Source of the DNA: an uncultured Collinsella sp.
GTDB taxonomy: Bacteria; Actinomycetota; Coriobacteriia; Coriobacteriales; Coriobacteriaceae
Assembly: GCA_947002045.1 (NCBI GenBank)
Contig: CAMQJB010000003.1
Location: forward strand, 1 to 64,000
DNA: 64,000 bases
Direction: 5' to 3'
In this document: positions 62,082 to 64,000 of the stretch, one piece after another
Layout: each line of letters begins with the position of its first letter
Position numbering within the stretch: position 1 is the first letter of the stretch
The notes under the pieces: model-generated
Told to the model about the DNA's origin: nothing
The model's database searches: none
The model's input: only the letters and a program-made list of their open reading frames with translations
Position numbers and translations under genes: made by a program

Positions 62082-64000
62082 TTACTTTTTCTTCTTGCTC
62101 GGCATCGAAACCTTAATCCCCTGGGCGGACTTGGTCACACGCGAGCGTTTGGCGCCCGTGACCTTCTTTTTCTTGGGCTGGGTCTGGGCCACGCCCTCGA
62201 GTGCACGGGCCTCGGCCTCGCGGACAGTGCGCGCCTCACGGCGCTGCGCCATATCGGCGGCAACGCGCTTGGCAAAACGCCCGGCGGTCGATCCCGTCGA
62301 GCTCACCTTGCCGCCGCCGCGACCCAGGCGAACGCGAACGCCACGGCCAAAGCCGGTGGCCGCATGACGGCGACGGGGCTTAAGCGAGTCCATCATCGTG
62401 GCAAGCTTGAAGAACACCGCGCAGGTAAAGACGATGATAACCGCCAAAATGACCATCTGGCCCATCGACAGGTTGGCGATGGACAGCAGCTCCGGGAACC
62501 CGATAACGCCCGTCAAAATACCGGCAACGACAAACACGAAAAGCACCACGCGCAAGGGCGTGAGTGGCTGCGAGATGCGCCAGATCAGGCTGACACTCGC
62601 CGCGCACGACGTGAGCAGGCACATGGTCGAGAGCGTAAGCTGGCTAAAGCCAAATACGCGCGCCACAAAGATATCGAGCGCCGCGGCCAAAATGACCGCA
62701 ATCGACGCCGGCAGCGCACGCTTAAGCACGTTGGTCAAGAACGACCCCTTCACGCGGGCGTTGTTGGGCTCCAGACCCAGCACAAAGCCCGGCGCGCCGA
62801 TGCAGAAGAAGTTGATGAGCGTCATCTGAATGGGCTCGAAGGGATACGGCGGCAGCGCGATGCACAGCGCCGCCAGGCCCATCGAGAACAGCGTCTTGGT
62901 CAGAAAGAGCGCGGCAGAGCGCTGAAGGTTATTGATGGAACGACGACCCTCGGCCACCACAGCGGGCATCGAGGCAAAGTCGTTATCGACGAGCACGATC
63001 TCGGCAACATTGCGCGCGGCATCGGAGCCGGCGGCCATCGCCACGGAGCAGTCGGCCTCCTTGAGCGCCAGCACGTCGTTGACGCCGTCGCCCGTCATGG
63101 CCACGGTGTGCCCGCGGCGCTTGAGCGCCTGTACGAGCTCGCGCTTCTGCTGCGGCGTCACACGCCCAAAAACGTGGTAACGGTCCACAGCCGCATCAAT
63201 CTTGGACGGTGTATCGAGGGTTGTCGCGTCCACGTAAGCATCGGCGCCCGGCACGCCCACCACGCGCGCGATCGACGACACCGTACGCGGGTCGTCGCCG
63301 CTGATCACGTTGAGGGTCACGCCCTGCTCGTTAAAGTAGCCGATAGTCTCGGCTGCCGAGGTACGAATCTCGTCACGAATAGTCACAAAACCCACGGGCT
63401 CGGCCTCGCCCACCATATCGCCATCGGGCGAAAAGCCGTCCACGCGCGCCACCACAAGTACGCGGCAGGTATCGGCAAGCTCGGCCACACGATTCTCGAC
63501 CTGAGCAAATGCGCGATCAGAGAGCACAAACTGCGCGGCGCCCATCACATAGGAGCCCTGCGCAAACGACGCGCCGCTCCACTTTTTTGACGACGAGAAC
63601 GGAATGACCGACAGCGGCTCGGACACCTCGACCGGACGATCGGCGTAGTAGTTGAGCAGCGCCTGGCAGGTCTCGTTGGCATCTGCCGAGGTCGCACGTG
63701 CTACGTTGGCAAGCGCAAAGTCGAGCACCGTGGTCTCGACGGGGACAGCCGCCTCGTCCGAGTCCGCGCCAAAGCCAACACCCTCAACAGGCAGCGGGTA
63801 GGTGCCCTCGACCTCCATACGGCCCGAGGTGATGGTGCCCGTCTTGTCCAGGCACAAAACGTCGACGCGCGCGAGCGTCTCGATGCAGTAGAGCTGCTGT
63901 GCCAGCACCTTGCGACGCGCCAGGCGCACCGTGGCGATCGCGAGCACCGACGAGGTCAGCAGCACCAGGCCCTGCGGAATCATGCCCAGCAGGGCACCAA
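62082..64000 (-). CDS. P-type cation-transporting ATPase (partial, N-terminus outside window)
   Basis: At least 639 C-terminal residues; the frame stays open to the window end (upstream codons read GALLG before MIPQGL). The phosphorylation motif is VLCLDKTGTITSG. TGDGVNDVLALKEADCSVAM gives the hinge, followed by six hydrophobic segments and a basic tail of about 65 residues (RGVRVRLGRGGGK, KKKKVTGAKRS). The length after DKTGT and the six C-terminal helices fit the MgtA/CtpE-like group; CtpE-type proteins are reported as calcium transporters in mycobacteria. The ion cannot be told without the N-terminal half. Confidence 0.9.
   Translation of the reverse strand, partial: GALLGMIPQGLVLLTSSVLAIATVRLARRKVLAQQLYCIETLARVDVLCLDKTGTITSGRMEVEGTYPLPVEGVGFGADSDEAAVPVETTVLDFALANVARATSADANETCQALLNYYADRPVEVSEPLSVIPFSSSKKWSGASFAQGSYVMGAAQFVLSDRAFAQVENRVAELADTCRVLVVARVDGFSPDGDMVGEAEPVGFVTIRDEIRTSAAETIGYFNEQGVTLNVISGDDPRTVSSIARVVGVPGADAYVDATTLDTPSKIDAAVDRYHVFGRVTPQQKRELVQALKRRGHTVAMTGDGVNDVLALKEADCSVAMAAGSDAARNVAEIVLVDNDFASMPAVVAEGRRSINNLQRSAALFLTKTLFSMGLAALCIALPPYPFEPIQMTLINFFCIGAPGFVLGLEPNNARVKGSFLTNVLKRALPASIAVILAAALDIFVARVFGFSQLTLSTMCLLTSCAASVSLIWRISQPLTPLRVVLFVFVVAGILTGVIGFPELLSIANLSMGQMVILAVIIVFTCAVFFKLATMMDSLKPRRRHAATGFGRGVRVRLGRGGGKVSSTGSTAGRFAKRVAADMAQRREARTVREAEARALEGVAQTQPKKKKVTGAKRSRVTKSAQGIKVSMPSKKKK

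Overview
The window looks like a stretch of chromosome from a high-GC, gut-type actinobacterium of the class Coriobacteriia. A Collinsella-like species is my best guess. This is an inference from the actinobacterial mIHF protein, an AdhE and PPDK/regulatory-protein style of anaerobic metabolism, frequent GTG and TTG starts, and a two-subunit (glyQ/glyS) glycyl-tRNA synthetase. Almost every gene is on the minus strand; only rpmB, adhE with its kinase neighbour, and dinB are on plus. I saw no rRNA, tRNA, CRISPR array or prophage.

Layout, from low to high coordinates (minus-strand operons are transcribed from high to low). 175-2585: mihF-gmk-rpoZ-thiI. 2824-8147: a complete pyrimidine operon pyrR-pyrB-pyrC-pyrK-pyrD-pyrF, preceded by a leader that reads as a three-way transcription attenuator. 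8597-8785: rpmB (+). 8901-9948: a REP-associated tyrosine transposase (RAYT) between two inverted copies of a 51-bp palindromic element. 10100-13601: adhE and a small APH-fold kinase (+). 13780-22105: pyrH-frr-uppS-cdsA-dxr-rseP-ispG-proS, coupling ribosome recycling, isoprenoid and lipid synthesis, and an intramembrane protease with an unusual inserted domain. 22223-23866: rpsB-tsf. 24085-30271: rnhB, yraN, comM, dprA, trmFO and a XerC/D-type recombinase. 30365-30706: rplS. 30855-33665: a secreted 936-residue protein with an aerolysin-like pore-forming region. 33781-37704: ppdK and its regulatory kinase/phosphatase gene. 37739-40750: glyQ-glyS. 40810-43300: rpsP-khpA-rimM-trmD-lepB. 43502-44755: dinB (+). 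44850-58555: mreB-mreC-mreD-mrdA-rodA, a DUF697-like gene, two radical-SAM genes, rplU-rpmA, obgE-nadD-yqeK-rsfS. 58671-61780: a TPR membrane protein, a cyclophilin and a zinc-ribbon membrane protein. 62082-64000: the C-terminal part of a P-type cation ATPase that runs off the window.

Most of the window is housekeeping: translation, tRNA modification, cell-wall elongation, isoprenoid and pyrimidine synthesis. The parts worth a second look are (1) the aerolysin-like secreted protein; (2) a family of small palindromic elements, including a nested pair of perfect 36-bp and 40-bp inverted repeats at 61871-62071 and related copies directly behind two stop codons, plus the RAYT flanked by its own inverted pair; (3) an RseP site-2 protease carrying a winged-helix-like insertion; (4) the pyr attenuator; (5) an array of four GGTAAA motifs upstream of ppdK.
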